DNA of 64,000 nt, from positions 15,140 through 79,139 of the forward strand of contig DATCDN010000054.1 in assembly GCA_036510675.1 (NCBI GenBank), in the 5' to 3' direction. Each line of letters starts with the position of its first letter. The first letter of the stretch is position 1. This document shows positions 51,611-60,316 of the stretch, in pieces. The translations under genes and the position numbers were made by a program. Below the pieces are notes generated by a model. The model searched no databases. It was not told the origin of the DNA and was given only the letters and a program-made list of their open reading frames with translations. The DNA comes from JAATGI01 sp036510675. Lineage in GTDB: Bacteria > Pseudomonadota > Alphaproteobacteria > ATCC43930 > CGMCC-115725.

Positions 51611-53785
51611 ATGACCATCACGCCCGAGATCGTCGCGCAGCATGGCCTGACGCCCGACGAATACGCGCGCGCCGAAAAAATTCTCGGCCGCGCGCCGAAC
51701 CTGACCGAGCTTGGAATTTTCTCGGTGATGTGGAGCGAGCATTGCTCCTACAAATCGTCGCGCAAATGGCTGCGCGGTTTGCCCACGACGGGGCCGCGCG
51801 TGATCTGCGGGCCGGGCGAGAATGCCGGCGTGGTCGATATCGGCGATGGCCAGGCCGTGATCTTCAAGATGGAATCGCACAATCATCCGTCCTTCATCGA
51901 GCCTTATCAGGGCGCGGCGACCGGCGTCGGCGGCATCCTGCGCGACGTCTTCACCATGGGCGCGCGGCCGATCGCCAATCTCAATGCGCTGCGCTTCGGT
52001 TCGCCCGATCATCCCAAGACCCGCCATCTCGTCGCCGGCGTGGTCGCGGGCATCGGCTTCTATGGCAATTGCGTCGGCGTGCCAACCGTCGGCGGCGAGT
52101 GCAATTTCCACCCGAGCTATGATGGCAATATCCTCGTCAACGCGATGAGTGTCGGCATCGCGCGCACCGACAAGATTTTTTATTCGGCGGCGGCCGGTGT
52201 CGGCAATCCCGTGATCTATGTCGGCGCCAAGACCGGGCGCGACGGCATTCACGGCGCCACCATGGCCTCGGCCGAATTCACCGAGGATTCCGAGGCGAAG
52301 CGGCCGACCGTCCAGGTCGGCGATCCCTTCACCGAGAAATTGCTGATCGAGGCGTGTCTCGAATTGATGGCGGGCGATGCCATCGTCGCGATCCAGGATA
52401 TGGGCGCGGCCGGGCTAACCTCGTCCTCGGTCGAGATGGCGGGCAAAGGCGGCCTCGGCCTCGAACTCGATCTCGATCGCGTGCCGGTGCGGGAGACCGG
52501 CATGACCGCCTACGAGATCATGCTCTCCGAAAGTCAGGAGCGCATGCTGATGATCCTCAAGCCCGAGCGCGAGGCCGAGGCGCGACGCGTGTTCGAGAAA
52601 TGGGCGCTGGATTTCGCCGCCATCGGCCGCGTCACCGACACCGGCCGGCTGGTGCTGCGCAGCGGCGGCGCGGTCGCGGCCGACCTGCCGGTCAGGCCGC
52701 TGGTCAGCGAAGCGCCGCTCCTTGACCGGCCTTACGTCATCACGGCGCCGCCCGCCGATCTCGGCGAGGTACCGGCGCTACCCGTTCTCGACGCACTGAA
52801 ACGATTGCTCGGCTGTCCCGATCTCGCCTCGAAACGCTGGATTTGGGAGCAATACGATCATCTGGTGATGGGCCGCACCATGCAGCGCCCTGGGGGGGAT
52901 GCCGCTATCGTCTTGATACCAGAATGTATACCCAAAGCTTTGGCGCTGACGACCGATTGCACCCCGCGTTATTGCGCCGCCGATCCCCGCCAAGGCGGCC
53001 GCCAGGCGGTGGCCGAGAGCTGGCGGAATCTGACCGCGGTCGGCGCCCTGCCCCTCGCCGTCACCGACAATCTCAATTTCGGCAATCCCGAGCGGCCCGA
53101 GATCATGGGCCAGTTCGTCGGCTGTATCGACGGCATCGGCGAGGCCTGCCGCGCGCTCGATTATCCCGTCGTCTCCGGCAATGTCTCGCTCTACAATGAG
53201 ACCAACGGCAAGGGTATCCTGCCGACCCCGACCATCGGCGGCGTCGGGCTGATCGCCGACGCGGCCAAATCCGTCACGCTGGCCCTGAAGCACGCGGGCA
53301 ACGCGCTGATCCTCATTGGCGAGACCAGGGGCCATCTCGGCTGCTCGCTTTACTTGCGCGAATTGCTGGGCCGCGAGGATGGCGCGCCGCCGCCGGTCGA
53401 TCTCGCCGCCGAGCGGCGCAACGGCGATTTCGTGCGCGCCGCGATCGCCGCCAGCCAGGTCGCCGCCTGTCACGATGTCTCAGATGGCGGGCTGCTGGTG
53501 GCGCTGGCCGAAATGGCGATGGCGGGCCGCCTCGGCGCCACCCTCGACCGCACGGCGGCCGCCGCCTGGTGGTTCGGCGAGGATCAGGCGCGCTATCTGA
53601 TCGAGACCGCCGACCCGGATTGGTTGCTCCGCGTGGCGGCGGCGGCTTGCGTCCCGACAGCGTGGCTCGGTACCGTCGCGGCCGATCAATTGACAGTCGC
53701 GGGGGCCGGTGCCATATCGATTGAGGAATTGCGGCGGATCAATGAATCCTGGTTTCCCGCCTACATGGCGGCCTCTGAGGAATAA
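51611..53785 (+). CDS. purL: FGAM synthase large subunit PurL
   Basis: A 724-residue ATP-dependent enzyme of the short (PurS/PurQ-dependent) PurL type. SVMWSEHCSYKSSRKWL, FKMESHNHPSFIEPYQGAATGVGGI (seen in parts) and QDMGAAGLTSSSVEMAGKGG are family marks. ATG 51611 fits homology (MTITPEIVAQHGLTPDEYARAE). No Shine-Dalgarno site is visible; an in-frame ATG inside the repeat (51557) would add 18 mostly hydrophobic residues. It precedes bolA by five bases. Confidence 0.97.
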   Translation: MTITPEIVAQHGLTPDEYARAEKILGRAPNLTELGIFSVMWSEHCSYKSSRKWLRGLPTTGPRVICGPGENAGVVDIGDGQAVIFKMESHNHPSFIEPYQGAATGVGGILRDVFTMGARPIANLNALRFGSPDHPKTRHLVAGVVAGIGFYGNCVGVPTVGGECNFHPSYDGNILVNAMSVGIARTDKIFYSAAAGVGNPVIYVGAKTGRDGIHGATMASAEFTEDSEAKRPTVQVGDPFTEKLLIEACLELMAGDAIVAIQDMGAAGLTSSSVEMAGKGGLGLELDLDRVPVRETGMTAYEIMLSESQERMLMILKPEREAEARRVFEKWALDFAAIGRVTDTGRLVLRSGGAVAADLPVRPLVSEAPLLDRPYVITAPPADLGEVPALPVLDALKRLLGCPDLASKRWIWEQYDHLVMGRTMQRPGGDAAIVLIPECIPKALALTTDCTPRYCAADPRQGGRQAVAESWRNLTAVGALPLAVTDNLNFGNPERPEIMGQFVGCIDGIGEACRALDYPVVSGNVSLYNETNGKGILPTPTIGGVGLIADAAKSVTLALKHAGNALILIGETRGHLGCSLYLRELLGREDGAPPPVDLAAERRNGDFVRAAIAASQVAACHDVSDGGLLVALAEMAMAGRLGATLDRTAAAAWWFGEDQARYLIETADPDWLLRVAAAACVPTAWLGTVAADQLTVAGAGAISIEELRRINESWFPAYMAASEE

Positions 53786-53790
53786 CCCCG

Positions 53791-54027
53791 ATGGCTTTGG
53801 ATGCGGCGACGATCGAACGGCTGATCCGCGAGGGCCTCCCCGACGCCCAAGTCACGATCGAGGATTTGCGGGGTGACGGCGATCACTATGCGGCGCTGGT
53901 CGTATCGCCCGCCTTCAGGGGCAAGAGCCGGATTCAACAGCACCAGATGGTCTACCAGGCGCTGGGCGGCCATGTCGGAAATGCCCTGCATGCCCTTGCG
54001 CTCCAGACCGCCGCCCCACAAGATTGA
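53791..54027 (+). CDS. BolA-family protein
   Basis: A 78-residue BolA protein: VTIEDLRGDGDHYAALVVSPAFRGKSRIQQHQMVYQALG in parts, with the conserved RIQQHQMVYQAL helix and GDHYAALVVS strand. The histidine in QQHQ and that in GDHY are candidate iron-sulfur ligands with Grx4. It is paired with the monothiol glutaredoxin 37 bases downstream, the standard BolA-Grx4 arrangement for iron-sulfur handling. Confidence 0.93.
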   Translation: MALDAATIERLIREGLPDAQVTIEDLRGDGDHYAALVVSPAFRGKSRIQQHQMVYQALGGHVGNALHALALQTAAPQD

Positions 54028-54064
54028 CCCAGATTTGCCGAACAGATTGCCGAAAGGACCCATC

Positions 54065-54403
54065 ATGACGACCGCCGCCACCGTTCACGACCGCATCAAG
54101 GACGATATCGCGCAGAATCAGGTTCTGCTGTTCATGAAGGGTACGCCGGTCTTTCCGCAATGCGGCTTCTCGGCGGCGGTAGTGCAGATCCTGACGCAGA
54201 TCGGCGTGAAGTTCAAAGGCGTCGACGTGCTGGCCGATCCGGAGGTCCGCCAGGGCGTCAAGGAATTCTCGAACTGGCCGACCATCCCGCAGCTCTATGT
54301 CAAGGGCGAGTTCGTCGGCGGCTGCGACATCATCCGCGAAATGTACGAAGCGGGCGAACTGCAAGACCTGCTCAAGGAAAAGGGCGTCGCCACGCGGGGC
54401 TGA
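54065..54403 (+). CDS. grxD: Monothiol glutaredoxin, Grx4 family
   Basis: A 112-residue CGFS-type glutaredoxin. The active site is PQCGFSAAVVQIL, with KGTPVFP upstream and WPTIPQLYVKGEFVGGCDI as the glutathione-binding part. It carries and transfers [2Fe-2S] clusters, together with BolA. ATG 54065 lies after GAAAGGACCCATC, a weak ribosome site. Confidence 0.95.
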   Translation: MTTAATVHDRIKDDIAQNQVLLFMKGTPVFPQCGFSAAVVQILTQIGVKFKGVDVLADPEVRQGVKEFSNWPTIPQLYVKGEFVGGCDIIREMYEAGELQDLLKEKGVATRG

Positions 54404-54419
54404 AATCGCGAGCCGGAAG

Positions 54420-54653
54420 ATGGACATTTGCGCGCAGGAAAACCTGCTGGCACTGTTGGCCGAGTACGCGGCCGGGCGGCTCGGCACGCGCGAAGCCATC
54501 GCCCGCCTCGGTCTCGACGATTATGCCGATTTGGTCATCGCCTTGGCCCAGGAGGACTTGGACCTGCCAAAGCCAACCGATACGCCGGCCCGACGGGCAC
54601 ATGTAGCGCGTGCGCGGGAAATTCTGCAACCGCTCTTGCGGCATGGCGACTGA
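54420..54653 (+). CDS. UPF0175-like antitoxin
   Basis: A 77-residue protein. LLALLAEYAAGRLGTREAIARLGLDDYADLVIAL (in pieces near residues 9-42) resembles the small helix-turn-helix antitoxins paired with DUF3368/PIN toxins. It follows grxD by 16 bases and overlaps the PIN reading frame by 11 bases, typical for the pair. The cognate toxin looks truncated, so it may be a leftover. Confidence 0.62.
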   Translation: MDICAQENLLALLAEYAAGRLGTREAIARLGLDDYADLVIALAQEDLDLPKPTDTPARRAHVARAREILQPLLRHGD

Positions 54654-54900
54654 CGTTAAAATCCTCATCACTGACGCGCCCCCGCTGATTACGCTCGCGG
54701 CCGCCAATAGTCTCGACTACCTCCTTTATCCCGCGTTGCCAGTCCTGCTTCCGGATGCGGTGTTTTATGAAGCGACGGGCATCGCGGGAAAGCTCGGCGC
54801 ACAAGCAATTCTGGACTGGTATCGGGCTCACACGGACGCGGTACGCGTCGAACCAACCGATGTGTTTGAGCGCGAATCGAAACGATGGCACGGCTGCCGG
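54643..54900 (+). pseudogene. PIN-domain (DUF3368-like) toxin, 3'-truncated
   Basis: From ATG 54643 the first 85 or so residues look like a PIN domain: ILITDAPPLITLAAANSL with the first acidic residue, then VLLPDAVFYEATG and AQAILDWYRAH. A full PIN toxin is about 150 residues with further acidic metal ligands. Here the frame runs at about 54900 straight into sequence antisense to prfB, so the C-terminal half is missing. The remaining open frame to 55143 is an artefact. Confidence 0.65.
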
Positions 54901-54903
54901 CGC

Positions 54904-56044
54904 TTATTTTTTTGCGTCTTCTCCCGCCGCGTCCGCGCCCTTGATGCGCTGGGCGAGCGCAGCCGCCAGGAACCGGTCGATAGCGCCGTCCAGCACCGCG
55001 CCGGTATTGCCGGTCTCCACGCCGGTGCGCAGATCCTTCACCATCTGGTAGGGATGCAGCACATAGGAGCGGATTTGGTGGCCCCAGCCAATATCGGTCT
55101 TGCTGGCATTCATCGCGGCCGTGGTCGCTTCCTGTTTCTGTAGTTCGATCTCATAAAGCCGCGCCTTGAGCATCGCCATGGCATGGGCGCGGTTCTGGTG
55201 CTGCGAGCGCTCGCTCTGACACGCCACCACGACTGGATCGTCGCCGGGCGGCTGATAGGTCAGGCGCACCGCGCTGTCGGTCTTGTTGACATGCTGACCG
55301 CCGGCGCCGGATGAGCGGTAGGTATCGACGCGCAGGTATTTGTCCTCGATGGTGATCTCGATCTTGTCGTCCACCACGGGATAGACCCAGACCGAGGCAA
55401 AACTGGTCTGGCGGCGGGCATTGGCATCGAAGGGTGAAATCCGCACCAGCCGATGCACGCCGCTTTCGGTCTTGAGCCAGCCATAGGCATCCTCGCCGAG
55501 GATGCGGATGGTGGCGGATTTGAGCCCCGCCCCCTCGCCCGCGCTTTCCTCGATCCATTCGACCTTATGATCGTGCGCCTCGGCCCAGCGCGCATACATG
55601 CGCAGCAGCATCTCGGCCCAATCCTGCGCCTCGGTGCCGCCGGCGCCGGAATGAACCTCGAGATAGGCGTCGTTGCCGTCCGCCTCGCCCGACAGCAGGC
55701 TTTCGAGCTCGCGCTTGCCCGCCTCGTCGCGCAACGCGAGGAGATTGGCCTCGGCCTCGGCGAGAATGGCTTTGTCGCCCTCGGCCTCCGCCATCTCGAT
55801 CAGGCCGAGCGCGTCGTTGAGCTCGTTCTCGATGCGGCGATAGCTGTCGATGCCGCGCTCCAGTCGCGACTTCTCGCGCATCAGCGCCCGGGCGCGCTGC
55901 GAATCATTCCACAGATCGGCCGATTCGGTGAGAGTCTTCAGTTCATTGAGGCGTTTGAGGGAATTGTCCCAGTCAAAGATGCCTCCTCAGCAACGCGAGC
56001 GAGCGTCCGATCTCACCCTGCATCGCCTCGATTTCAGCACGCAT
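54904..56044 (-). CDS. prfB: Peptide chain release factor 2 (programmed +1 frameshift)
   Basis: The product is 379 residues: 23 codons from ATG 56044 down to CTT (55978-55976), then +1 slippage past the T at 55975 and 355 codons to the stop at 54904. The upstream part ends RRHL at the frameshift, and the downstream part resumes DWDNSLKRLNEL. The RF2-specific SPF tripeptide is near residues 203-205 and the catalytic GGQ at 248-250 (AGGQHVNK). It releases peptides at UGA and UAA. It is followed (leftward) by the convergent decayed toxin. Confidence 0.94.
55972..55987 (-). promoter_or_regulatory. RF2 autoregulatory +1 frameshift site
   Basis: On the reverse strand, AGGAGG (55987-55982), CAT, CTT, then the in-frame TGA followed by C. 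This is the classic layout: a Shine-Dalgarno-like box three bases before CTT-TGA-C. Low RF2 lets the ribosome slip forward past TGA and make more RF2. Confidence 0.93.
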
Positions 56045-56087
56045 CGCCGTGGCCTTCGCAATCCGATAGAGGAAAAGGGAGCGGAAT

Positions 56088-58622
56088 TTAGTACAGACCG
56101 CCGGTGCCGGTCGAGGGCGCCGCTTGTTCCCGCGGCATGATTTGCACGGGGACTGGCTGGCCGTTTTCCGGCTGAATGGCGGAGGCGGTCGGCGGCAGGC
56201 CCATTTCCTCGTCATCACCACCGCCACCGCGCGCCATCGACGCCGCGTCCTCGTCATCGACGAAATGCTGCGGGTTGGTGTCGGAGCCGCCCGCCTCAAC
56301 GGTCGGCTGGGTCCCCGGCTTGAACGCTTCAAGGATTACGTTCTTGTCGCCCGGATAAGGCAGCTCGCCCGTCGCATGGTCGACCCGGACCAGCATCAAT
56401 CCCGGCGGAATGCGGAACGGAATCGCGGGTTTGTCCTTCAAGGCCGTGCCCATGAAATCCTTGAAGATCGGCGCCGCGACGCTGGCCCCGGTCTCGTGCC
56501 CGCCGAGGGTGCGCGGAATATCAAAGCCGACGAACACGCCCGCCGCCAGATCGGGGGTGAAGCCGACGAACCAGGTATCCTTGGAATCGTTAGTCGTGCC
56601 GGTCTTGCCCGCGATCGGCCGGTTCAGCGAGGCGATGCTATGCCCGGTGCCATGCTGAACCACGCCTTGCAGCACCGATACGATCTGATAATCGCTCTGC
56701 GGATCGACAATCTGGCGGCGGATATCCGGTGGATCGGGCGGCGCCTGACCGTGATAGTCGATGTCGCGACAGCCCACGCAGGCGCGCGGATCGGCGCGGT
56801 AGATGGTCAGGCCGTTACGGTCCTGCACCCGATCGATCAGAGTCGGCGTGATCTGCTTGCCGCCATTATCGAGCATGGCATAGGCGGTGGTCAGCTTCAG
56901 CGGCGTGGTCTCGCCCGCCCCCAGCACCATCGAATAGACGTGAGGCATCTTGTCCATGATGCCGAAACTTTCGATCGAATGCGCCACCGCGTCGAGGCCG
57001 ATGGTCTCGCCAAGCCGCGCGGTGACGAGGTTGCGCGACTCCTCGACGCCGACCCGCAGCGTCAACAAGCCATAGAATTTGTGGGTGTAGTTGCTGGGCG
57101 TCCATTTCGGCAGGCCCGGCCCCTGATCGATCACCACCGGCTCGTCCATCATCCGGCTCGACGGGGTGAAGCCGTGCTGAAACGCCGCGATATAGACGAA
57201 GGGCTTGATCGCCGAGCCGATCTGGCGATAGGCCTGGGTCGCGCGGTCGAACTGGCTGATCTCATAGCTGAAGCCGCCCGACAGTGCCAGGACCCGGCCG
57301 GTATGCGGGTCCATGACCACCAGCGCGCCCGAGACCTCGGGAATCTGTTCCAGCGCGTATTGACCACTCCTGTCGGTCGGGCCGACCAGCACGACATCGC
57401 CCAGCTCCGCCACGTCGCTGGCGCGGCGCGGCACCGGGCCGACCCCACGATCATGATCGAGCTCCTTGCGCGCCCACCGCATCTCCGCCATCGGGATCAG
57501 CCCGCGGCTGTCGTTGGCGAAGCCGATCCTGGCACCGTCATTCCCCGTGCCCAGGACATAGGCCAGTGTCCATCCCGCCACGTCGGCGCCCGGCACCACC
57601 GGCACCCCGGCGAGGCGCACCTTCCAGTCGCCGCCGACGCCCAGCCGCTGCACCGGGCCGCGCCAGCCATGCCGCCGGTCATAGGCGATGAGGCCGTCGC
57701 GCAGCGATTTACTGGCCATCGCCTGCAGCTTCGGATCGAGGCTGGTGCGTACCGACAGCCCGCCCTGGTAGAGCGCCTTTTCGCCATAGCGCGCCACCAG
57801 GGTGCGGCGTACCTCCTCGGCGAAATAGGGCGCATTCACCGTGTCGGAGACGCTGCGCTTCACCACCGCCAACGGCTCGGCCTTGGCGCTCGTCGCCTGG
57901 GCGCGGGTAATGAAACCGTCATCCATCATCCGGTCGATCACCCAGTCGCGCCGGTCCTTGGCCGCCTGGGGATAACGGTCGGGATTATAGCTGCTGGGCG
58001 CCTTCGGCAGGGCTCCGAGAAAGGCCGCTTCGGCGACGTCGAGCTGATCGAGCGGCTTGTTGAAATAGGTCAGCGAGGCGGCCGCGACACCGTAGGAGCC
58101 ACGGCCGAGATAAATCTCGTTCAGATAGAGCTCCAGGATGCGCTGCTTGCTCAGCACCTGTTCCATCCGCAAGGCAACCAGCGCCTCCTTGATCTTGCGC
58201 TTCATTGACACTTCGTTGCCCAGGAGGAAATTCTTGGCGACCTGCTGGGTGATGGTCGAGGCGCCGATCGGCCGCCGGTTCTCGCGCAGCCGCGTCACGT
58301 CGGTCAGCGCCGCCCGCGCCATCGATAGGAAATTGACGCCCGGATGGCTGTAAAAATCCTTATCTTCGGCGGCGATGAAGGCGTTCTTGAGCAGCCGCGA
58401 CATCGCCTTCACCGGCACGAAGATGCGCTTTTCCGTGGCATATTCGGCGAGCAGCCGCCCGTCGCCGGCATAGACCCGGGATACGATGGGCGGCTGATAG
58501 TTCGCCAACTGGGTATAATCCGGCAGATCGCGGCCGAAATACCAGATCGTGACCCCGACGACGCCGATCACGGCGACCCCGGCCAGAATGATCAATGCGA
58601 AGAGCAGCCTGACGATATGCAT
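56088..58622 (-). CDS. mrcA: Penicillin-binding protein 1A
   Basis: An 844-residue bifunctional peptidoglycan synthase. One N-terminal membrane anchor (about residues 8-30) precedes the GT51 glycosyltransferase domain with catalytic E86 (AAEDKDFYSHPG). An OB-like insert follows, and then the transpeptidase domain with SxxK (GSAIKPFVY), SxN (ESRNLVT) and KTG (AGKTGTTND). The C-terminus is Pro/Gln-rich. Length is normal for alphaproteobacteria. It lies 43 bases upstream of prfB in the same direction. Confidence 0.95.
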   Translation of the reverse strand: MHIVRLLFALIILAGVAVIGVVGVTIWYFGRDLPDYTQLANYQPPIVSRVYAGDGRLLAEYATEKRIFVPVKAMSRLLKNAFIAAEDKDFYSHPGVNFLSMARAALTDVTRLRENRRPIGASTITQQVAKNFLLGNEVSMKRKIKEALVALRMEQVLSKQRILELYLNEIYLGRGSYGVAAASLTYFNKPLDQLDVAEAAFLGALPKAPSSYNPDRYPQAAKDRRDWVIDRMMDDGFITRAQATSAKAEPLAVVKRSVSDTVNAPYFAEEVRRTLVARYGEKALYQGGLSVRTSLDPKLQAMASKSLRDGLIAYDRRHGWRGPVQRLGVGGDWKVRLAGVPVVPGADVAGWTLAYVLGTGNDGARIGFANDSRGLIPMAEMRWARKELDHDRGVGPVPRRASDVAELGDVVLVGPTDRSGQYALEQIPEVSGALVVMDPHTGRVLALSGGFSYEISQFDRATQAYRQIGSAIKPFVYIAAFQHGFTPSSRMMDEPVVIDQGPGLPKWTPSNYTHKFYGLLTLRVGVEESRNLVTARLGETIGLDAVAHSIESFGIMDKMPHVYSMVLGAGETTPLKLTTAYAMLDNGGKQITPTLIDRVQDRNGLTIYRADPRACVGCRDIDYHGQAPPDPPDIRRQIVDPQSDYQIVSVLQGVVQHGTGHSIASLNRPIAGKTGTTNDSKDTWFVGFTPDLAAGVFVGFDIPRTLGGHETGASVAAPIFKDFMGTALKDKPAIPFRIPPGLMLVRVDHATGELPYPGDKNVILEAFKPGTQPTVEAGGSDTNPQHFVDDEDAASMARGGGGDDEEMGLPPTASAIQPENGQPVPVQIMPREQAAPSTGTGGLY

Positions 58623-58650
58623 ATGCTTGCGATACTTACGCCGTTTCGAA

Positions 58651-58687
58651 CGCCACAGTGGCGCCCTTTTGTGACGCCTTCAAGGCG
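58651..58687. other. Two short inverted repeats between the decarboxylase and mrcA
   Basis: CGCCACAGTGGCG (58651-58663) and CGCCTTCAAGGCG (58675-58687) are both perfect 6+1+6 palindromes, 11 bases apart. They lie in the 88-base gap after the decarboxylase and before mrcA. They could be a terminator pair or regulator sites; no T-run is visible. Confidence 0.45.
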
Positions 58688-58710
58688 AGAGTAAAGCGTT
58701 CGTCAACCGC

Positions 58711-59979
58711 CTAGATGCAATAGGTCTTCAGCGGCTCGAAGCCGTTGAAGCCGACCGAGGCATAGGTTGAGGTATAGGCGCCGGTCGCCAGGATGCGCAC
58801 CTTGTCGCCGACCTTGAGCGCCAGCGGCAGCTTGTAGTCGGTTTTCTCATAGAGAATGTCCGCGCTATCGCAGGTCGGGCCGGCCAGCACCACCGAGCCC
58901 GCCGCACCGCCATCGGCCGGCGTCTCGATCCGGTACTTGATACTTTCGTCCATCGTCTCCGCGAGGCCGTTGAACTTTCCGACATCCAAATAGACCCATC
59001 GCTTGGTATCACGAAGGCTCTTTTGTGATATCAGCACGACTTCACTTTCGATCACGCCGGCATCACCGACGATCGAACGGCCGGGCTCGACGATGATTTC
59101 GGGCAGATCGTTGCCGAAATGCCGCGTGATCGCCGCCATCACCGCGTTGCAATAGCGCTCGACGCCGGGCACGTCGCCCCGATAATGCGCGGGGAAGCCG
59201 CCGCCGATATTGACCAGCCGGAGATTGATGTCGGCCTCGGCCAGCAGCGAGAACATGCGCGCCGCGCGGCCGATCGCGCCGTCCCACTGGTCGAGCCTCG
59301 TCTGCTGCGAGCCGACATGGAACGAGACGCCATAGGGGTCGAGTCCGACCGCCTTGGCCTGACGCAACAGGTCCACCGCCATCTCGGGCGAGCAGCCGAA
59401 TTTGCGCGACAGCGGCCACTCGGCGCCTTCGCTATCGACCAGGATGCGGCAAAACACCCGCGCGCCGGGCGCGGCGCGGCTCAGCTTTTCCAGCTCCGCC
59501 GCGCTGTCGAACGCGAACAGGCGAACGCCCTGCGCGAAGGCATAGGCGATGTCGCGCTCTTTCTTGATGGTGTTGCCGAAGGAGATGCGCTCGGCCGGCA
59601 CCGCGAGGCCCAGGCACAGATCGACCTCGCCACGGCTGGCGACATCGAAGCACGAGCCCATGCCGTCCAGCATCGCCACGACCTCGCGCGCCGGATTGGC
59701 CTTCACCGCATAGAACACGCGGGCCACCGGCATGTAGTGCCGCAGCAGCTTGTAGGCGTCGGCCACGATATCGAGATCGACCACCAGGCATGGGGTCGCC
59801 GGTTGCCGCTCGGCGAGGAAGCGCGCGGTCTTGTCGCTGATGCCGCCGCGCCGGGTCGGGCGCTTGCGGCGCGGACGAGCGGCCGCGATGTCGGCGATTG
59901 CCGGCGGGGCAAGCGCGGTCACGAGTTCCGGGGCGAGGTCAACGCGCTCGCCGTCGGAAAGCCGGAGATTGTCGGTCAA
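58711..59979 (-). CDS. Fold-III PLP ornithine/lysine decarboxylase
   Basis: 422 residues if it starts at TTG 59979. The fold-III barrel has the PLP lysine in FYAVKANPA (K93), SFHVGSQQT, IVEPGRSIVGD and the catalytic-cysteine motif GPTCDSADILYE. It makes putrescine or cadaverine for polyamines. The first 50 or so residues are Ala/Arg-rich and not family-like; the homologous core starts near KTARFLAERQPATP. No ATG or ribosome site precedes it; TTG 59979 is five bases after a leader ORF. Other starts (TTG 60036, GTG 59922) are possible. Confidence 0.88.
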   Translation of the reverse strand: MTDNLRLSDGERVDLAPELVTALAPPAIADIAAARPRRKRPTRRGGISDKTARFLAERQPATPCLVVDLDIVADAYKLLRHYMPVARVFYAVKANPAREVVAMLDGMGSCFDVASRGEVDLCLGLAVPAERISFGNTIKKERDIAYAFAQGVRLFAFDSAAELEKLSRAAPGARVFCRILVDSEGAEWPLSRKFGCSPEMAVDLLRQAKAVGLDPYGVSFHVGSQQTRLDQWDGAIGRAARMFSLLAEADINLRLVNIGGGFPAHYRGDVPGVERYCNAVMAAITRHFGNDLPEIIVEPGRSIVGDAGVIESEVVLISQKSLRDTKRWVYLDVGKFNGLAETMDESIKYRIETPADGGAAGSVVLAGPTCDSADILYEKTDYKLPLALKVGDKVRILATGAYTSTYASVGFNGFEPLKTYCI

Positions 59980-59984
59980 TGCCG

Positions 59985-60101
59985 TTACAGTGCGGGTAGC
60001 TGGCGACCGCTGCCGCGGACGCCCGGATTGAACCAAGCCACCAAACCAAATTCGGTGGTGTCAGGCCAGGGCGTTGCGGCCCTGCGCAGGAAAGCAACCA
60101 T
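59985..60101 (-). CDS. Leader ORF upstream of the decarboxylase
   Basis: A 38-codon frame from ATG 60101 with a strong GGGAGG site six bases upstream. It encodes a peptide with FLRRAATPWPDTTEF and FNPGVRGSG in it. Its TAA is five bases before TTG 59979 of the decarboxylase, in a different frame, suggesting reinitiation. I do not know a matching peptide family. A shorter nine-codon frame (60158-60187) lies further upstream. Confidence 0.5.
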   Translation of the reverse strand: MVAFLRRAATPWPDTTEFGLVAWFNPGVRGSGRQLPAL

Positions 60102-60217
60102 ATCGACCTCCCTCTCGGGACCGGCCCACAATGACCGGTTCTGCCAAAAAGGACGCGTTACGTCGTTGCATAACCACGATGGGCCATAGGCACGTGCGAG
60201 TGCGTCGCGAGGCGCGA
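60102..60217 (-). promoter_or_regulatory. Long 5' leader of the decarboxylase (possible speF-type leader)
   Basis: About 115 bases between the promoter and the leader ORF. ACCGG/CCGGT can pair around TCATTGTGGG just before GGGAGG, which could control access to that site. Alphaproteobacterial ornithine decarboxylase genes are known to carry the speF RNA element (Rfam speF) in this place; I cannot confirm the match by eye. Confidence 0.4.
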
Positions 60218-60245
60218 TAGATAATGGTTTGATTTCGCGACGCAA
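60218..60245 (-). promoter_or_regulatory. Promoter of the decarboxylase leader
   Basis: On the reverse strand, TTGCGT (60245-60240), 16-base spacer, TATCTA (60223-60218). It points toward the leader ORF and decarboxylase. Confidence 0.45.
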
Positions 60246-60277
60246 GAAAAATTTCGGATCGGGCGAATATTTTTTAT

Positions 60278-60295
60278 AAAAACGCCGCTGACGGC
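60278..60295 (-). terminator. Terminator of the hybrid kinase gene
   Basis: On the reverse strand, GCCG-TCAG-CGGC (60295-60284) followed by G and five T residues (60282-60278). It begins 22 bases after the kinase stop. The stem is short, so confidence is moderate. Confidence 0.45.
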
Positions 60296-60316
60296 ATGGT
60301 GAGCCGAGTCGCGGGG

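Noticed and set aside
54900..55143. Continuation of the PIN toxin frame
   Set aside because: It is antisense to prfB and has no PIN-like sequence, so the real toxin ends near 54900.
56124..58208. 694-residue plus-strand open frame over mrcA
   Set aside because: It is the antisense shadow of a high-GC gene. mrcA on the other strand has all catalytic motifs; this frame is Arg/His/Gly-rich with no recognisable domain.
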